Origin: Atopsyche davidsoni
Taxonomy: Eukaryota > Arthropoda > Insecta > Trichoptera > Hydrobiosidae
Assembly (NCBI GenBank): GCA_022113835.1
Contig: JAILWY010000023.1
Span: 15,746,001 to 15,810,000, forward strand
Direction: 5' to 3'
DNA length: 64,000 bases
The translations under genes were made by a program, and so were the position numbers. Of the stretch, positions 23,368 to 36,100 are shown piece by piece. Position 1 is the stretch's first letter, and every line of letters starts with the position of its first letter. The notes under the pieces are model-generated. The model saw only the letters and a list, made by a program, of their open reading frames with translations, had not been told where the DNA came from and ran no database searches.

Positions 23368-26300
23368 TCGACCTCCATAAAACCACTGTTAATAAAAGCT
23401 TAAAACTATATATTTTGTAATCATTTAAGGTTTTAACATATCAAAGAATATGCTAAAATTAAATAACTTGTTTTTATTGTTAAAAAATATGTATTTTCTC
23501 GTTTACGATGCCAATAACATTTATATTATTTTTAGTCCAAAAAGTGCATACAGTTTTATTCATTGAGTGAAAAATACGAGTCATCTGTGTTAGTTGCTGA
23601 TTGCAGGAATATGTTTTTATACTTAGTAAATATGTCATGTATGATAAAAGCATACAAAAAAATTTACTAAAAATGTTATATTTTTGATACTGGTTTAATC
23701 TAAAAAGTAAAGACTGACTCAGAAATTAAAATATATACTTAAATTATTATGTAAAAAAAAATCAACAAAGCAGTTAGTTATGAATTTTTAATATTAATAA
23801 TTAAATTTTATTTTTATTGTTTTGGAGCCACTGCAGGGGTAGCGAGTTGCTTATCACGAAAGAGTTTTTTTTATTATTTTTAAAAATTTAATTTATGGCA
23901 TTCCGAAATCGAAACCGCGTGCGCTCTCAATAACCGAAAATGTCATTTAAAAAACTAATGGCTTCTCTAGCCCATAAAATCCATCGTTGGACCATAAAGC
24001 TCGTAAATTAATATAGAATTTATATTCAATCCGATAATCGGCCAACAATTTGTAACCGTTACGGCATCTGACGGCTTTTCGTTCAAAGTATTTTTTTATT
24101 ATTTTTAAAATAATAATTTAGAAATAATTGGATTGAGAATATTAAAATAATCGTTTTGTCTTTGTAGCTTTGTTTTTAGCTGAATATTGATTTACGCATT
24201 TATTTGATGTCAAGCTTGATTGTTGCGTGATTATTTTATTTTCTTGAATTCATTGATGAGATTCAAAAAAGCTTGTCATTCAAAACTAAATCGTGTCAAA
24301 AACCATTCCCAAAAAAATAGAAATATGAATAGTAAAAAAAATATGACTGCTCGTCGCGGAGCAGCGACGCCTCCAGCGGCCGTAATGAATGATTCGATCC
24401 ATAGAACACAAAACCTTACCGTGAAAGCCTACGCGTCATAAGGGACGTAAATTCCATTCATCCCTCGGGTCTATTCTCTTAATTTTTTCGTCCCACAAAG
24501 GAGCAGAGTAAAAATATATTATACGTTATTCTACCCTAGATCCTGGACAAAAAGCTATCATCACAATGATCGAGGTGCATTGCCGAGTCGTTTATTGTTT
24601 ACACGGACTCAAGAATGTCGCTAGCCTCGGCAAGGCTTTCAGGCAGTCTTCGGGATTTTCAGGATGCTTTTTTTTGGGGGCGACATCATTTTTGTATTGT
24701 TTGAAATTTGATGGAATGCCTAGATTTGTGCCAAGATAAAACTGAGGTGTTAGTTCTGATGTTTTGCACGTTGGCTTCATTTTTATTATTTATATGTGCT
24801 GTAAATTATAAAAATAAAGTAAATAAATTGTATTGTTGGAACACAAATTATGGCATTTTTTTGTCGATAATTATATTTAAATTATAACTTTTAATTACGT
24901 ATGTTCTGATTATATCAATGACAGCTTCTGCTGGTGAATCTTTTTTTATCAAAATAAACACACAATCATATTTAAAATGATATTTATTTAAAAATAAGCA
25001 ATATTGTAACGAAGGCACGGAACTCAGCATGGATTACTATCCCCTAAATCCAGCATCCCTTGCGTTACCTTATTTTCAGGGGTAGAAACAAATAATACAA
25101 CCGCTTTTGTTTGAGCACACTAAATAGTCGGCGTTCGTTTTTGAAATGATTCAAGCTTTTGTGAAAGCACACGTCAAATGAAACTTTTGTGGAGACTCCT
25201 CGAGGCGAAATCAGTTTGTTTGAGACCCTTGTAATTAGAACCAGGCTGTGTTGGTGGTCCCGCGTTTCACACTTACCTGTAAGATTTTAAACTACTTTAT
25301 AATAAAACCAAAACTTGGTTTGTGTTTACCAGCGAAAAACCACCAATAATTACAACAATGATACTTTTATACATAAAGTATCTCAATTCATTCAACAAGA
25401 GTTACTGTTTTTAATTATATACAAATGCTATGTTTTAACATATATATACATATTAATAAATAACCTTTAATAATGTGGCATGCAGTCAATAGAAGCACCA
25501 AAGCACCGCATATAATAATTTTATCAACAAAAATAATTTAAATAAAATATTCTTTGAAATGTATTAAACTGAGCAAAGTTTTATCTTTAATTGATTATTG
25601 AACATTCTTCACAATTTTTCAACATTTATCAAATCCAATTATAGTAGTTAATTTAAAAAAAGTTGTTGACGGGCATTGAATAGCCAAATTCTTGTTCAAG
25701 AGTCGTTTGTCTCAACAACTATGACTTTGTTACTAAATAACGTGGTATCTTCAATATTTATTTTACTAAAAGGTTTATTCCTCGAAATGTTTCGTCTTAG
25801 TAAAATCGGCATTTATTTCAAGCACATTAAAAGAAGAACTGAAAGCTGGGCAAATATTTTTTGCAAAGGTGTATAAAAAAAAGTCAGGTAAGATAGCTTA
25901 TTTTAATTGGACTCATTCAAGGATAAAATCCGTAAGGTTTTAATATGAAAATTAATAACTATGAAGGTTTTATGCAAAATTTTACACAAAAAAAGGTTTT
26001 TAGAAAACATGCCAATTGAGAGCCGATCCTTTCATCCCTCAATGGCGGAGTCGCAGCGGCACCTTTTATTTTATCCGAAAACAATTTTTTTGCTTGAAAA
26101 CCGGGAGCGTTACAAATTAAATAATGACCTTGGACAGAACATCCCCTAAAAGGATCCCAACCGGGGAGGGGTGCGTATTTTGTGCGGATATTTGTAAAGG
26201 TAGCGTGGGGATGATCGTCCGCCGAACAGATATGATAGAATATGACTCGAAATTGAAACAGATTTCATGGCATGCTATGAATATTTTTATTTATTTCACT

Positions 26301-26550
26301 GCTATTGTTGTTTTCACACATTAATATATTCAAATTTTTACATATAATTGTTTTTAGTAACGAATTTTCATATTCCATATTAATGAACAAAAATATGAAA
26401 CTTTGAGTAATGGAAATGATAGACTTATAGATAGATTTATATTTTGTTATTTTATTTTCAAACGTAAATAAAATGCATATAAATATTTTTTTAAGTAAAA
26501 TAGGCTATTTAAACAACTAAAGCAACAAAAATCTGAAATAAACAAAGTCA
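23368..26550. other. AT-rich noncoding stretch
   Basis: GC-richer patches occur at 24345-24440, 25190-25280 and 26030-26220. Short open frames are unrecognised. No repeats were identified. Confidence 0.4.
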
Positions 26551-26559
26551 AAAATTTCA

Positions 26560-27320
26560 CAGGTCGCGGGTGTTTGCCGGACAGGGGGTAGCAAAAAATA
26601 AAATAAATATTAAAAAAAAACATAAATAATGTGGGCCTCCCTAAACCAACATGGCCGCGCCGGGGTAAATATTCGCACAGGCTGGTCGTCCGAGGGTTGT
26701 TTCTTCCTTTTAATATTTACTTTGCGGAAGGTCAAACATACCCTGAACCCCCTGCCTGTCTGAGAATAAGGGATGAAATATTATCCAGAAATGACCGTTA
26801 TTATATAATTTATACTGTGTCGTTAATTATTTAAACATCACGTGAAAATTATTTTTATTTCCGATCTTGGAAAATATTTTTTGTACTTATTTATATTATA
26901 TAATATTGTTTAAATCTACGCTAGTTTAATAATTTTCAAATACACGGAAATAAATATTCATACACAATATTTCTAAATTAAATTTTTAGGGTGGCGAGGA
27001 CCAGAGGAAGCGCTACCTGGCCCATTGTCTTTTGTCGCACATTTCTACCTGCCTTGGCATTGTCATGGTGTCCCATAGAGCGGCATCTGGCCCGCGCCGA
27101 TTAGACACCTTTGTGCGAACAAGTTATCAATCACGATTCGAGATTCGCACCTGGAACGCGGCCTGCGAGCGCACCGGTAATGACGCAGTTGTCACAGGTA
27201 ATTGCATTCGGGGGATTTATGGCGGATGCGAGACGATGCACTTCTTCAGGTGAGGAACTGCAATTTCGCTCAAATGCCAAGTTTTATGAACGCCGATGCG
27301 AGCCTCCGGCGTCAATGGGG
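26560..27320. other. Pair of GC-rich islets (26560-26770, 26990-27320)
   Basis: The second islet contains CATTGTCTTTTGT (Sox-like) and a TGACGCAG half-CRE, with overlapping unrecognised frames 27032-27253 and 27111-27389. It looks like conserved-type noncoding DNA by composition only. Confidence 0.3.
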
Positions 27321-29480
27321 TATACATCATTTTTGATTTTGTTAATAATGCAACGAAAGTCACTGTGGGTGGTACTTATATTTTTATAGCGTCAAAACAG
27401 TTTATTGGATATAAAATATCGTGTTTAAGAAAGTAACAAATTGTATTACCATAAAACAAGCCTGTTTTAGAAATGCAAGCGGATTGAAGAACATAAATAT
27501 AATTAATATCTGTCTGTATGTTCTTACATTACAATAAAATAGACTGTTTGTATAATTATAAAACTTTTTATTATTCGAGTACAAGAGTTATTCAGGGCGG
27601 TTACTCATTTATAATTATCAGGGTTGATGGCAATGATTTCAAGTCACGAGGACTACAACAATGGTTGCGGCGTTACTTTTACAGGGGTAACAAAAATAAT
27701 TCCGTTATTCTTATGAAATCGACTTCCTCCTGTTCTCCAACATTCGCTCTGGCCGTCCATCGCCACACAATGCTTCGAAACCTTCTGCTAATACCGTTGA
27801 AAATTAACAACAATACCCGAAATAATTATTTTCTGAAACAAGACGTATTCAGAGAGAACGTTCGCAAAAAATCCAGGTAATCTGTGTTTATTGTCCAGGT
27901 ACACGGCGGAGTCTTTGAAGGAATTACAGGAGTAAAAACAATGAAGGATCCACCGCCGGACAACCCCGAATTTTACAACCATCGGAATATCTTTTGAGAA
28001 TACACAATTGTGTTTACACGCTCATAAACGCATTTGATTTATTTTAAAAGTCGGTTCGTTTCATTCGTGGAGTGTGGTTTATTTTATGAACGTTTTATTT
28101 ATAACAACAGTTTTAATCCAATATTTTTTTTTAAATAGCGCTTCAGTTAAAGTTCGAGTTCAGTCAAAAAAATCGCAGTTGTGATCGCGTACTATAATCA
28201 CAAGTATTTATGTTGTTGTTTAGAACGTATTAAAAGTAATATGAAAAATACGGTCGCTCCTCAATGCTGTAACACCTGAGAATGTCTTACGGTGATTCAT
28301 TACGCCTGATGTAATCTAACGTACAAATGAATAACTATCTTTTAAATACTAATGCATCTGTAAATACAATACGACGGCAGTAACAGGCCTACAATGCACA
28401 CTATTCGATTCTTATCGGCAGCTTAATAAAAGCCCACTAATTAAATATCTTAACAGATCTGATAAAGCTGTTCAAATTCGTCATCATTTTTCAAGTCACT
28501 GAATAATTCGGCAGCCATGCTTGATCGATCGGGAATAGCGTTATCTGGCGTAGAATCTGAGGCTGTCAATCCGCTCAATACCGGCGGAGGGAATTCCCCG
28601 CGGCGGCCGCTGGAATCCCGAATGTTGTCAGCGCGACAATGAGGAATAATTCAATCCGATGTTAGGGAATAATGCGACGTTTGTCGGGGAAAAAAGATTA
28701 TTTTGTGACGAATTGCAATGATTGTGTTGCCAGTCGCTGGCGTGCTGGCGGATTCCTTTTTGCTTGTTCCGATGCCTGATAAAATACGGGAATACAGCAT
28801 TTGCGGAATACCCGCCACATTCACCCACGCAATACAATGCTGTGTGAACGTGTCTGCGTCCAGTCACATTTCAAGTATTTTTTTAAAAATATTCTTTGCT
28901 TTTTAATAGAAGTGTTATTTATTGTGAATTTAAAGACTGGTGGCCCGTTACATCACCGTGAATAAACGACGAATATTTTATTGAATTTCTTGAAGATTTT
29001 CTGCAATCTTTTATATCAGATTGTTTTGAACAGTTGCCAAAGTCACAAGGTTTTGGTAGTTTTTGTAGGGTATTTAATTTGTGTAAAATACTGAATATTC
29101 ATAGTAAAAAAGCGTGTCTGATGCAAATGAATTTGACCGTAAATTTATAATTAAAATCTAATAAAAATTTAACGTAGTTTGGCAAAAATGTCTACCTGAC
29201 AGGTTTTCAACTTTAGGATAACAGCTGGAGAAAGATAAATCAAAAGATTGACTAACGAGTATTTATTTCAAACTTCAATGCTGTTTTGAGAGCATAACAG
29301 TTGATACATTTATGTTGTTTTTATTTTTTACTACAGCCTTGCAAATTTAACTGGAAATGTTTTCTTTTGATTATTTCAAAATTAAATTGTATTAAAGAAA
29401 ATGCACGGCTAGATAGCTTCTTTAACTTTTACTAGCAGAATATACCGAAATAAATATAGAATAAAACCTTCGAGCTTCCA
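27321..29480. other. AT-rich stretch with GC-rich islet 28500-28830
   Basis: The islet carries CGGCGGCCGC near 28602-28611 and unrecognised frames on both strands. A further moderately GC-rich patch (27600-27790) overlaps a 120-codon frame (27518-27880) with no recognisable domain. Confidence 0.35.
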
Positions 29481-29644
29481 TATACTTCCCGTCAGTTACA
29501 AAGCCGGGCAGGGTATACTCCAGCGGGCTCGGGAACTATCGAAGATGTACATCGGCCGATCTGGACATCGGATTCAGATCTTATTCGGCGATACGCCCGT
29601 CCCGACCGAAAATTCTTTCAAGCCTGCCCGTACTGAGCTTGCTG

Positions 29645-29705
29645 AGCTGCCTACACACACCGAGACACAACCGGCAACCGAACGGTAACCGTCCAATAGC
29701 GTCCA
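29645..29705 (+). mobile_element. Half-copy of GC-armed MITE family
   Basis: CTGCCTACACACACCGAGAC, followed by ACAACCGGCAACCGAACGG and CCAATAGCGTCC, matches the terminal arm of the element at 43991-44168. No opposite arm is found downstream, so it is a solo or truncated copy. It lies inside a GC-rich patch that begins near 29480. Confidence 0.75.
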
Positions 29706-31120
29706 CTTTGCGTTGAGCAAATCTAAAAAAATAAAACATGCAAAATCTGAGGACACTACTGGCTCATTATAAATGTTGTCAGTTGAGGGAGAATTTTGTG
29801 AAAATATTTTTGTATGATTATTTATGTGGGTTATAATTAAATACATAATATTACGATTTATTGCTTCGAAGAATAATGTATTGTTTCAATAATCATTTTA
29901 ATTGGTTTTGATTGTCCAATTAATCAATCAACGTAATTATTTTTCAAGGTTTTCTTCGTATGTTTTGTAATTAAATTGTCTATTGATAAATTACTAACTC
30001 ACGACTCTCTATTTAAATCACGGTGAGACATTTTTCATATTTGCTCGTTTTTTTAATTAGAAGCTAGATACGAAAGCCAATATGACATGACTTCATACGA
30101 ACTAAAATATATGTATAATCAGCCGTTCGGTTGACATAATTCTAGATTTTTTATTTGGTATGTTCTGGCGAGCGCACCACTACGAACGCGGCCCTGTGTG
30201 TATTAAGTGGATTACTGTGGGTGTGGTAGGTACGGGAAGATGCCCGCGGGCTGCACGACCGCGGGTTGACGGACCCTGATAGCTTACCTATATCAGATAT
30301 AGTTTACAGTTTGGTCTGTACAAAAGGTGTTGGAGATGTCTGTTCTTCTGTACGCTATGCTAATTTGGTTTATATTAAAAAATACATATAAATATATGCG
30401 GTTACTCGTAAGTTAACAATGTGGACTGAGTTATATGTTATGAAAAAAAAATTACGAAATTAGTTCAACCCGATATGAGTCAGTCATAATTATCATATAA
30501 TTGAGGTCTCCTGAATTTTTATGGAAATAATATTTGTGCCTTAAAATGTATTGGTGTTTGATAAAAACTCTAATAACTCCAATCATATTAATAATTGATC
30601 ACCATATATTTTAGGGTGTGTATTATATATTTCAATGTATGTTAGAATTTCTTAAGGTTGTTAGCCTGCAGTACCAATTAATTCCTCAATTTAATATCAT
30701 TTTAATCATCACTTGGAAGGAATCTCCCCGTACGTCCGAGGATCGGCCTCACGATTTGCCACTTTTTGGCCTGGAGGAACAATCTGGCGGGAGGAAGACG
30801 GCTGCGGAGTGAGGAGCTCCACCGCACTCTGAGTGAGAGGACACCGGGGATACAGTAAGTCCAAAAATAACAGAGAAAACCTTAAAAATCTGACATATTT
30901 ACACATAATAACTATTATCTACACATTTGCGAATTTAAAAATAAATTACACATCATATAAAGAAATATGAAGTTATTAACAAGGATTTGAACACTGAATC
31001 TCACTAAGTATTAAATATACTTTGTGCATGTGTTATATTTATATCTAAAACGTATTTGAGTATATACAAAAAAAAATAAAAATATAGTACGTGCAACAAT
31101 TATTTTCGTAAATACTACAT
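29706..31120. other. AT-rich stretch with small GC islets
   Basis: Islets lie at 30165-30290 (with CCCGCGG/CCGCGGG inverted blocks around 30243-30265) and 30715-30850. Several short frames are unrecognised. Confidence 0.35.
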
Positions 31121-31124
31121 TATT

Positions 31125-31445
31125 TGCGCAGCCTGCCAGGGTCACAGACGTGATGGCAGGTCAACCGTTTTTGCACCTAGCGGCCATGGTCGGACGGACC
31201 TCAAATTATTATGGAGGAAATGAGAGATAAAACGGGAGAGGTGAGATCTCGGCGACGTCGCGCCGCGGGGGAGGGAGATGGCCTTTTCAATTCCTTATTT
31301 GAAATTGATTACCGGCATCAAGATGGCGGCGATTGTTCCGATTCTCAAACATGGACGCTCCGGTTTGATCGGCCGGCCCTGCTCGCGATCGCGGCGTCGG
31401 CCCGCCTTTCTGGCATATCTTGGTTTGATTTTGAGGCTTAAGTGT
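31125..31445. promoter_or_regulatory. CpG-rich islet with Pho/YY1-like and GAGAG motifs
   Basis: AAGATGGCGGCG begins at 31319-31320. It resembles the YY1/Pleiohomeotic core (GCCATnTT reversed as AAnATGGC). GAGAG occurs at 31222 and 31237, GGCCATGG near 31184, and a CCTGCCA/TGGCAGG hairpin at about 31131-31159. The combination recalls Polycomb-response-element motif content in flies. A 76-codon frame starting at a plausible ATG (31211-31441) has no known domain; a short first exon cannot be excluded. Confidence 0.3.
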
Positions 31446-32640
31446 TATTGAATCAAGAAAACGAACCTGCTTCTTTTATATTCACAATGTATAATAAAAA
31501 AAAAATTAAAAATTATACATGCATTTTAATACAACACCGGGTGTTTTTTTTTATTTTGTATTTCAATTTTTTTCATATAAACGCCTGTTAAAAAAATAAA
31601 CAGTGGGTTTAAGTTGTTTCATAATTGCTTGGGTTTTGTTAAGATAATAGAGTTTTACGTAGTTTTTATTTTTTAATAAATAATGTAAAGTTCCTCGGTT
31701 GTGACTACAAGATGGCGGGCGCGCTCGCCGCCACCACAGATCGTGAGGGAGAATAGCATTATTATCAAGTTTGCGCATTGAGGTGTTTTCTTCTTCTTTT
31801 TCTGTTTTATTTTGCTAGTTAGTTTCCTGAGACGTCTCTCATAATACCACCTATAGAGCCTGAAGACGCCATTGTAACCGAAGCAGGGCTGCCCGAACGT
31901 GCGACAAATTAAAAAAAAAAAGCATGATCACACCTAAAAAATTACCACTTCTCTTGTTTTTAATAATTTTAAATAAACCTTAACTAACGATAGACTTTTC
32001 ATGTATAATTGAATCAAAAATTTATTGTACTTCAATTTTTTAACTCTGCTAATTAAAAATAAAAATTAATAGCCAGAAAATATCGAAGAGCTTGTGTGAG
32101 TTTGGTAAGTTTAAAAAAGTGTATAATAATGCTAATTTACGGATTACTGAAAACGCCATATTATAAATCCATTTTTTAAAAATATATTGTTATCAATATT
32201 TTGAAAATTTGTCTGGTTATATAGTCAACCCTGCTTATGTACCTACTTGTGTGCTGAACAGACTAAGATCGTGCCCCGTCCGTGAGTTCCCGTGAGAGGG
32301 TGTGGGTGTGAATGTGTCTGTGTATTTAACCTCCGTGAACTTTATACTCCGTTCAGGTAACTAAGTACACACAATTTACGCTAGTTATGTGTATTTTAGA
32401 AACAACAAGAAACATCATGCAACTTTATTATTGCATTAACATGTTTTTTTTATATATTGGTATATGCAACAAGCAAAATTTATTCATTCGAAAACATCGG
32501 GATATAACAAGATTACGAATATTTTTGTTTGTGAAAATTTGTCATCATGTTGGTGGAAAGTAAATTTTTTTTTTAATGCATATTATAACTCATACATGTC
32601 GATTATTTCGAAACTAAAAATTTTGTGTTTTTTTTTTATT
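31446..32640. other. AT-rich stretch with second AAGATGGCGG
   Basis: AAGATGGCGG is at 31709-31718 within a short GC patch (31700-31745). A further patch lies at 31845-31900, and a GTGTG-rich patch at 32270-32325. No gene was seen. Confidence 0.35.
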
Positions 32641-32925
32641 GATTTGAGTAAAAAGCTCGGTATCCGAACAACACGAGCGCAAAGTCAACCTCCGCTTAGA
32701 CGTCGTGAACCCCCCTCCCCCTGCTCTTCATCCCCGCGCTCGGTGTTGCCTGTTTTTATATCTATCTTCATAGACTCGGGACGGGTGGTTATTATTTTTT
32801 TATCGCGGCCCCGGGCGACGTCACGACGCGCGATGGATCCGATGGCCGGCGCGGAGTCCCGACTCGAGCCCGAGGCCGGTTCACGCCGCCCGACTACCGG
32901 TGTGATATGCCACCTTTTATAAATT
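32641..32925. other. CpG-rich islet
   Basis: It contains GACGTCACGACGCGCG near 32818-32832. It underlies overlapping open frames on both strands (32464-32922 plus, 152 codons; 32685-33047 minus, 120 codons). Neither has a recognisable domain and their coding-like length is explained by GC content. Confidence 0.35.
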
Positions 32926-35492
32926 AGAATACAAAACGCCGAATATACAATATACAATAAAAAAAAAAACAATAAAAATATAAACAGCGTCTTCATTACG
33001 TATTTTTTAACAATACCCACAGCACGCTTGCCACTACAACTGAGCATAAATAGATCATTGTCTAGTTGCCGTATAGCAGTCGTATAAAAATCTCACTTTG
33101 TATGAATTATTTTTGTAAAATAATTATTATTTCTGTACAAGCAAACAGTGAATGTTGCGCCGTGTCTAATTATTGAACTTAATTTCTTTTTAATAACATA
33201 ATTGCTGGAAACGGTACGTATTGGCATGCGATATTGTAGTTTGTGATATCTTTATTGCTTTATAGACACATTGGGTGAATTGTAATATTATTTTTACATG
33301 AAATGGCTTGTGAATTAGATGTTTATTTTTACAACTGGAATTAGTTAAAACAAGATTTATTTTTTTTAAATAAATAAAAAAAGTATTACATTTAGACGCT
33401 TTGAACATTTATAAAACTGCAAATCTGATAAAAATATTAAATGCAATATTACAAATGTGGTATTTTGGATAAAAGGATAATAATGGTAATGGTTATATTA
33501 CTATCTGACTAGAATAAAGTGCAATCTATAATATATCTCAAATATATCGTTGGTTATACAGTTAATAAAAATTCAGTACAATTAAATAAAAATATTCTAG
33601 TTTGTGTATTCATGTTAAATGTTTGTTTAAGCTTTTTTTCTTTGAATCACAGGCACTGAACCAAATGTTTAATTTCGGCAATGACTAATGAATTTCAAAT
33701 TCAAGCTACTATGTTAATAATTGTTTTGGTTAAATAACACATAGTGTCTTCGCTTATTGTATTATATCAATTGAGCTTATTTTCTTAAATACAATTCACT
33801 GGTCGTACACGTGCTTTGTCATACACGTGTTTTTATTTGAAATTAAAATAAAATACTTAATAAGTTTAGGTATTAAAATAATATTTCATCTTTATTGAAA
33901 CTTCAGCGGTGCTGTCTGAAGTGGAAGGCAAATAATACAGTTTGGTGTACACAGGCAGTGTATTAGGGAAGTACTGCACGGGGAAGTAAATCTCTGCAGG
34001 TTTTTCCATTATATTTTCTATTGTTGGAAACAAGCGGAGGGGAAAATTCAGTAGCTGCGGTTTTGTATGAGAATGGCTTACCATCATACGGGAGGGATTT
34101 TATTCTGCTCTTATTATTTAACTAAATATAAAGCCTTAGCTTTGATTATGCACTCCAAATTACTATTTAGAATTACATATTAAGCGTATATTTAATTTAA
34201 CGTACTAAAGATGATACAAAGGACCAAAAAATGCCTACATATTTTTTAAGCTTTTGATTCATCATCATTGTTCTGTAAGATATGATTAGATAAGATTATA
34301 AACCATGCAATTTCAGATAATCAGATTTTCTGTACCTTGTAACTGAAAGGTAGGTTAGCAAATATTAAAAGTAGCCAGTGGCTATTTGGCTAATTGAAGT
34401 GTACTGTAAAACAACAGTTAAGTTTAAAGGATCTACAGAAAACCTTGAGTTTGTAAAAAAAAATTCAGTTGATATAATTTATTTAAGGTTTGATCCCGGA
34501 ATTCCTCGCTAGGCAAGCAAAGCATAGTTAGTAGCCTAGTTGTAAAAAGTGTTAATAATATTTGAAGTATTCAATACTTATCTTATCAAAAAAATATGTA
34601 CAACGTGTTTGTGTAATACTAAAGTGCACGACTGTTTTTACTAACATTTTTTATTAAATTATTACAATATCAATAAACTTGTATTTATAGTAATAGTGTT
34701 ATTCTGTTTAAATGAATAAAATGTTTATTTTTATAAAAATAAACTAACACAGATTGCTTGTTCAGCATGCGTACGTGGAGATTTTATTTATTTAAAAATT
34801 AAATATCTATAAATATTTACATAAAAACATTATTTTTTATTACAATAGAAATCATCATAAAACCCTCCATTTCAGTGAAAAATGACACGAGTCCCGAGTA
34901 GGCAGATGCCTCGTCATTAAGGCTGTCATTAACCTTATATCTGTCATTTGAGGTGACCTTTATGGCAGAAGCTTACCTGATTCCATAATATGAACCTTTT
35001 ACGCACTTTACTGTCATTGGTAACAAACGCATGCGTAGTGACTTTGCAGATATTTGGGTATTTCGAATATAAAAATATTACTTGCAATATTTCGGGATTT
35101 AAACGAACGATTCATCATTAAGTATTATTGGTAATCTCCAAAGTCAAGGGTGTTGTTGAAGAGGGGATGCAGCCCTTCAGATAACTGTAATTTACTTTCG
35201 TAAGTGAAATAAAAATTGTATTATAAATCGGCTGAACAAACTATATTGAAGAAAAAAAAAATCGTTTGCAATCAATCAGAAAAATATTATAGTTATAGAA
35301 CCTTACGTTGAAGTTTTGAAAGTTTAAAAAACAATGCACTATATCAGACCTCGAAATTCATATTAATTTGTAAATGCTATGTCTTTGTTACTTAAACTAT
35401 ATTTTATTAGAAGTGCATAAAAATGTTTGAATAAAGTGTTATTGTTATACTTTGTTTAAGAAGCTGTCCTATTAATTTCTAATATATGCAAC
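32926..35492. other. AT-rich noncoding stretch
   Basis: Two close CACGTG hexamers occur at about 33808 and 33825. Nothing else is recognisable. Confidence 0.4.
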
Positions 35493-35771
35493 AATGGAGA
35501 TTTTTTTTTTCTTGTTGAGGGACAAAGCATTTGATTGGTGAATATCCATTTTTATAATGATAAAAGTAACTTTGTATTCTGTCTTCACTTTGAGTTTATT
35601 ATATTTTTTGCTTGACTAGTTTCGACCAAATAGACATGGTCATCATCAGATGCATAACTAAAAGTTTAGTTATGCATCTGAAACTAATCATTCAAAAAAT
35701 ATAATTAACTCAATGTGAAGACAGAATACAAAGTTACTTTTATCATTATATATAATGGAGATTTTTTTTTT
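35493..35771. mobile_element. Palindromic retroelement-like repeat with flanking 18-bp direct repeats
   Basis: The core 35554-35750 is a near-perfect inverted repeat: ATAATGATAAAAGTAAC and then TTTGTATTCTGTCTTCAC on the left recur inverted on the right. It is centred on ATGCATAACTAAA-AG-TTTAGTTATGCAT. The left arm holds a hammerhead-like motif on the minus strand. The right arm holds the same motif with about 25 nt deleted (TGCATCTG joined to AAACTAAT). The unit is thus an inverted dimer. AATGGAGAT followed by ten T occurs at 35493-35510 and 35754-35771, a candidate 18-bp target duplication. Part of this repeat resembles element sequence, so microhomology is possible. The left flank (35511-35552) is shared with the element near 43190-43230. 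Confidence 0.8.
35609..35654 (-). ncRNA. Hammerhead-ribozyme-like motif, copy B1
   Basis: On the minus strand: stem I TGCAT, core CTGATGA (35649-35643), one extra U, stem II GACCA/UGGUC (35641-35637 with 35628-35624), GAAA (35623-35620), a loop-less palindromic ACUAGU, and C17 at 35614. The 3' stem I strand then follows with four of five pairs kept. Predicted cleavage is between 35614 and 35613. All conserved core residues are present. Stem III cannot close within one molecule, so dimeric action would be needed, as reported for Penelope-like elements. Activity is untested. Confidence 0.65.
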
Positions 35772-36100
35772 CAAATGTAACAATCCCTAAAAGCGCGATT
35801 ATGAAGCCATTAAAAATTTCATATCGTTTCATTCCCTTCTCGAATTTTCAAAGCGTCCAATTATGAGGCTGCGCACAGCAACGCTGCCACTTGTGCGCAA
35901 ACACCCTCCCACCCCGCTTATTCATCCAGAATGGCTTCCCGGGGCACAGGGAAATTGAAATATTAAAAAATGCGGCCTCACCCCACACCCCCCACCCCCT
36001 CATTCGCCCACCTTTTGGGATAAACCTCCCCAAGACCCCCACACGGTCTTGAAGGCGACTTTTGAGGGTGCTTTCTTTTCTCGAGGTTGAGAGCACACCA
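35772..36100. other. GC-rich islet
   Basis: C-rich blocks occur at 35905-36035. The 82-codon minus frame (35848-36096) has no known domain. Confidence 0.35.

Noticed and set aside
30970..31000. B-box-like GTTCAAATCC on the minus strand, possible tRNA or SINE
   Set aside because: No A-box at suitable distance and no cloverleaf.
32464..32922. 152-codon plus-strand open frame, the longest in the window
   Set aside because: Half is low-complexity AT-rich sequence and half lies in a CpG islet. The reverse strand is also open (32685-33047). There is no recognisable domain and no flanking gene structure.
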